This document shows positions 63,168-64,000 of a stretch of DNA of 64,000 nucleotides, in pieces. The DNA is from Tilletia caries (taxonomy: Eukaryota > Basidiomycota > Exobasidiomycetes > Tilletiales > Tilletiaceae), in contig JALUTQ010000037.1 in NCBI GenBank assembly GCA_032718865.1, positions 1,386,001 to 1,450,000 on the forward strand, in the 5' to 3' direction. The position numbers were made by a program, and so were the translations under genes. The notes beneath the pieces were generated by a model. The model was not told where the DNA came from. It made no database searches and was given only the letters and a program-made list of their open reading frames with translations. Numbering within the stretch: position 1 is the stretch's first letter; each line of letters opens with the position of its first letter.

Positions 63168-63258
63168 TTAGGGTTAGGGGGTTAGGGGTTAGGGTTAGGG
63201 TTAGGGTTTGGGGTTAGGGGGGTTAGGGTTAGGGGGTTAGGGTTAGGGTTAGGGTTAG
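63168..63258 (+). repeat. Telomere-type TTAGGG array 2
   Basis: About 90 bp of TTAGGG units with G-number variation (TTAGGGG, TTAGGGGGG, one TTTGGGG). G-strand to the right; followed after only 27 bp by the LSU rRNA start. Confidence 0.95.
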
Positions 63259-63285
63259 TAAGGACCATCGTTAGCCTTTTAATGC

Positions 63286-63616
63286 TTGACCTCAAATCAG
63301 GTAGGACTACCCGCTGAACTTAAGCATATCAATAAGCGGGAAGAAAAACTAACAAGGATTCCCTAGTAACGGCGAGTGAAGCGGGATGAGCTCAAATTTG
63401 AAAGCTGGCACCTTTGGTGTCCGCATTGTAATCTCGAGAAGTAGTTTCTGTGCCGGACCATGTACAAGTTCCTTGGAATAGGACATCAGAGAGGGTGAGA
63501 ATCCCATCTTATTTTGTGGACCCCAGTGCTTTGTGATCTGCTCTCTATGAGTCCAGTTGTTTGGGAATGCAGCTCCAAAATGGTGGTAAATTCCATCTAA
63601 AGCTAAATATTGGGGA

Positions 63617-63649
<33 letters not shown>

Positions 63650-64000
63650 AGATGAAAAGCACTTTGGAAAGTGAGAGTTAAACAGTCGTGCAAATTGTCA
63701 GAAAAGGAAGCGCTTGAGGTTAGACATGCATGCAGTATTCAACCTTTCTTTTGGGATTGGCGTATTTTCTAGGCCAGCATCGGTTTTGTCTGCTGGATAA
63801 TAATAGCGATGTGGCGTCTTCGGATGTGTTATAGTCTCGTATTGGTACAGTGGATGCCCCGAGGACCGCAGTGTGCCGTAAGTGCGGCTCTTCGGAGACC
63901 TTCACTTAGGATGCTGGCGTAATGGCCTTAAGCGGCCCGTCTTGCTACACGGACCAAGGAGTCTAACGTATTTGCGAGCTTTGGGTGGCAAACCCATAGG
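63286..64000 (+). rRNA. LSU (25S/28S) rRNA, 5' part, degenerate and cut by window end
   Basis: Starts with TTGACCTCAAATCAGG and the ACCCGCTGAACTTAAGCAT block, then the D1/D2 region of a fungal large-subunit rRNA, including GTACCGTGAGGGAAA and GGAGTCTAACGTATTTGCGAG. Only about 27 bp of possible ITS2 lie upstream; no 5.8S or ITS is present. Several universally conserved stretches differ from the norm, for example AGTCGTGCAAATTGTCAGAAAAGG where AGTACGTGAAATTGTTGAAAGGG is expected, suggesting a non-functional copy or poor sequence. Confidence 0.92.

Noticed and set aside
1..64000. tRNA genes
   Set aside because: No cloverleaf with A- and B-box spacing was recognised by eye; a covariance-model scan would be needed to exclude them.

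Overview
The window reads as nuclear DNA of a basidiomycete fungus, most likely from the smut side (Ustilaginomycotina). The evidence is a GC-rich genome, compact genes split by short introns (mostly 50-120 bp, GTRAGT...YAG), a recognisable fungal LSU rRNA start at the right edge, TTAGGG telomere-type repeats, and low-complexity Gln/Ser/Gly/Ala-rich regulators. The phylum is fairly secure; the subphylum is an inference. All gene models were read by eye from splice signals and protein-family knowledge, so exon ends can be off where stated.

Layout. (1) 0.8-18.1 kb is ordinary gene-dense chromosome: a small secreted protein, an SDR oxidoreductase, a DNA-binding-type protein with a transposon-integrase HHCC zinc module, a small glycine-rich membrane protein, an acidic Ser-rich protein divergent from a cyclophilin, eIF5, TRAPPC13 and IWS1/SPN1 (the last two sharing a 168-bp bidirectional promoter). 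(2) 18.1-31.5 kb is a transposon island: a two-gene PIF/Harbinger-like transposon, a TIR element carrying a broken fragment of a proteasome beta-7 (PRE4-like) gene, a hAT-like non-autonomous element with exact 8-bp target duplications, a roughly 1.5-kb TIR element flanked by a 10-bp duplication with a TA-flanked MITE inserted at its very tip, and several microsatellites. (3) 31.5-56.2 kb is again gene-rich: a divergent forkhead factor with a duplicated intron/exon unit in its leader, an Ala/Glu-rich highly expressed-looking protein, a GH5 membrane-anchored steryl/ceramide-glucosidase with a 9-nt microexon, a family-16 lysine methyltransferase, a gamma-butyrobetaine/trimethyllysine dioxygenase, a Rossmann NAD-binding protein in ten exons, a DUF2462 small basic protein, a long-chain acyl-CoA synthetase and a small orphan. 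(4) 56.5-64.0 kb is subtelomeric: a gypsy pol remnant with integrase placed before RNase H, a 308-bp repeat present in two full copies and one truncated copy, an orphan 554-aa gene with its own TATA box and leader intron, two TTAGGG arrays, and finally the 5' end of an LSU rRNA gene joined almost directly to the second TTAGGG array.

The housekeeping genes cover transcription (IWS1), translation start (eIF5), vesicle traffic (TRAPPC13), lipid use (acyl-CoA synthetase, carnitine dioxygenase, steryl/ceramide glucosidase) and protein methylation; I see no operon-like or cluster logic among them. The most unusual material lies in the transposon island (host-gene capture, nested insertions) and at the telomere/rDNA junction.
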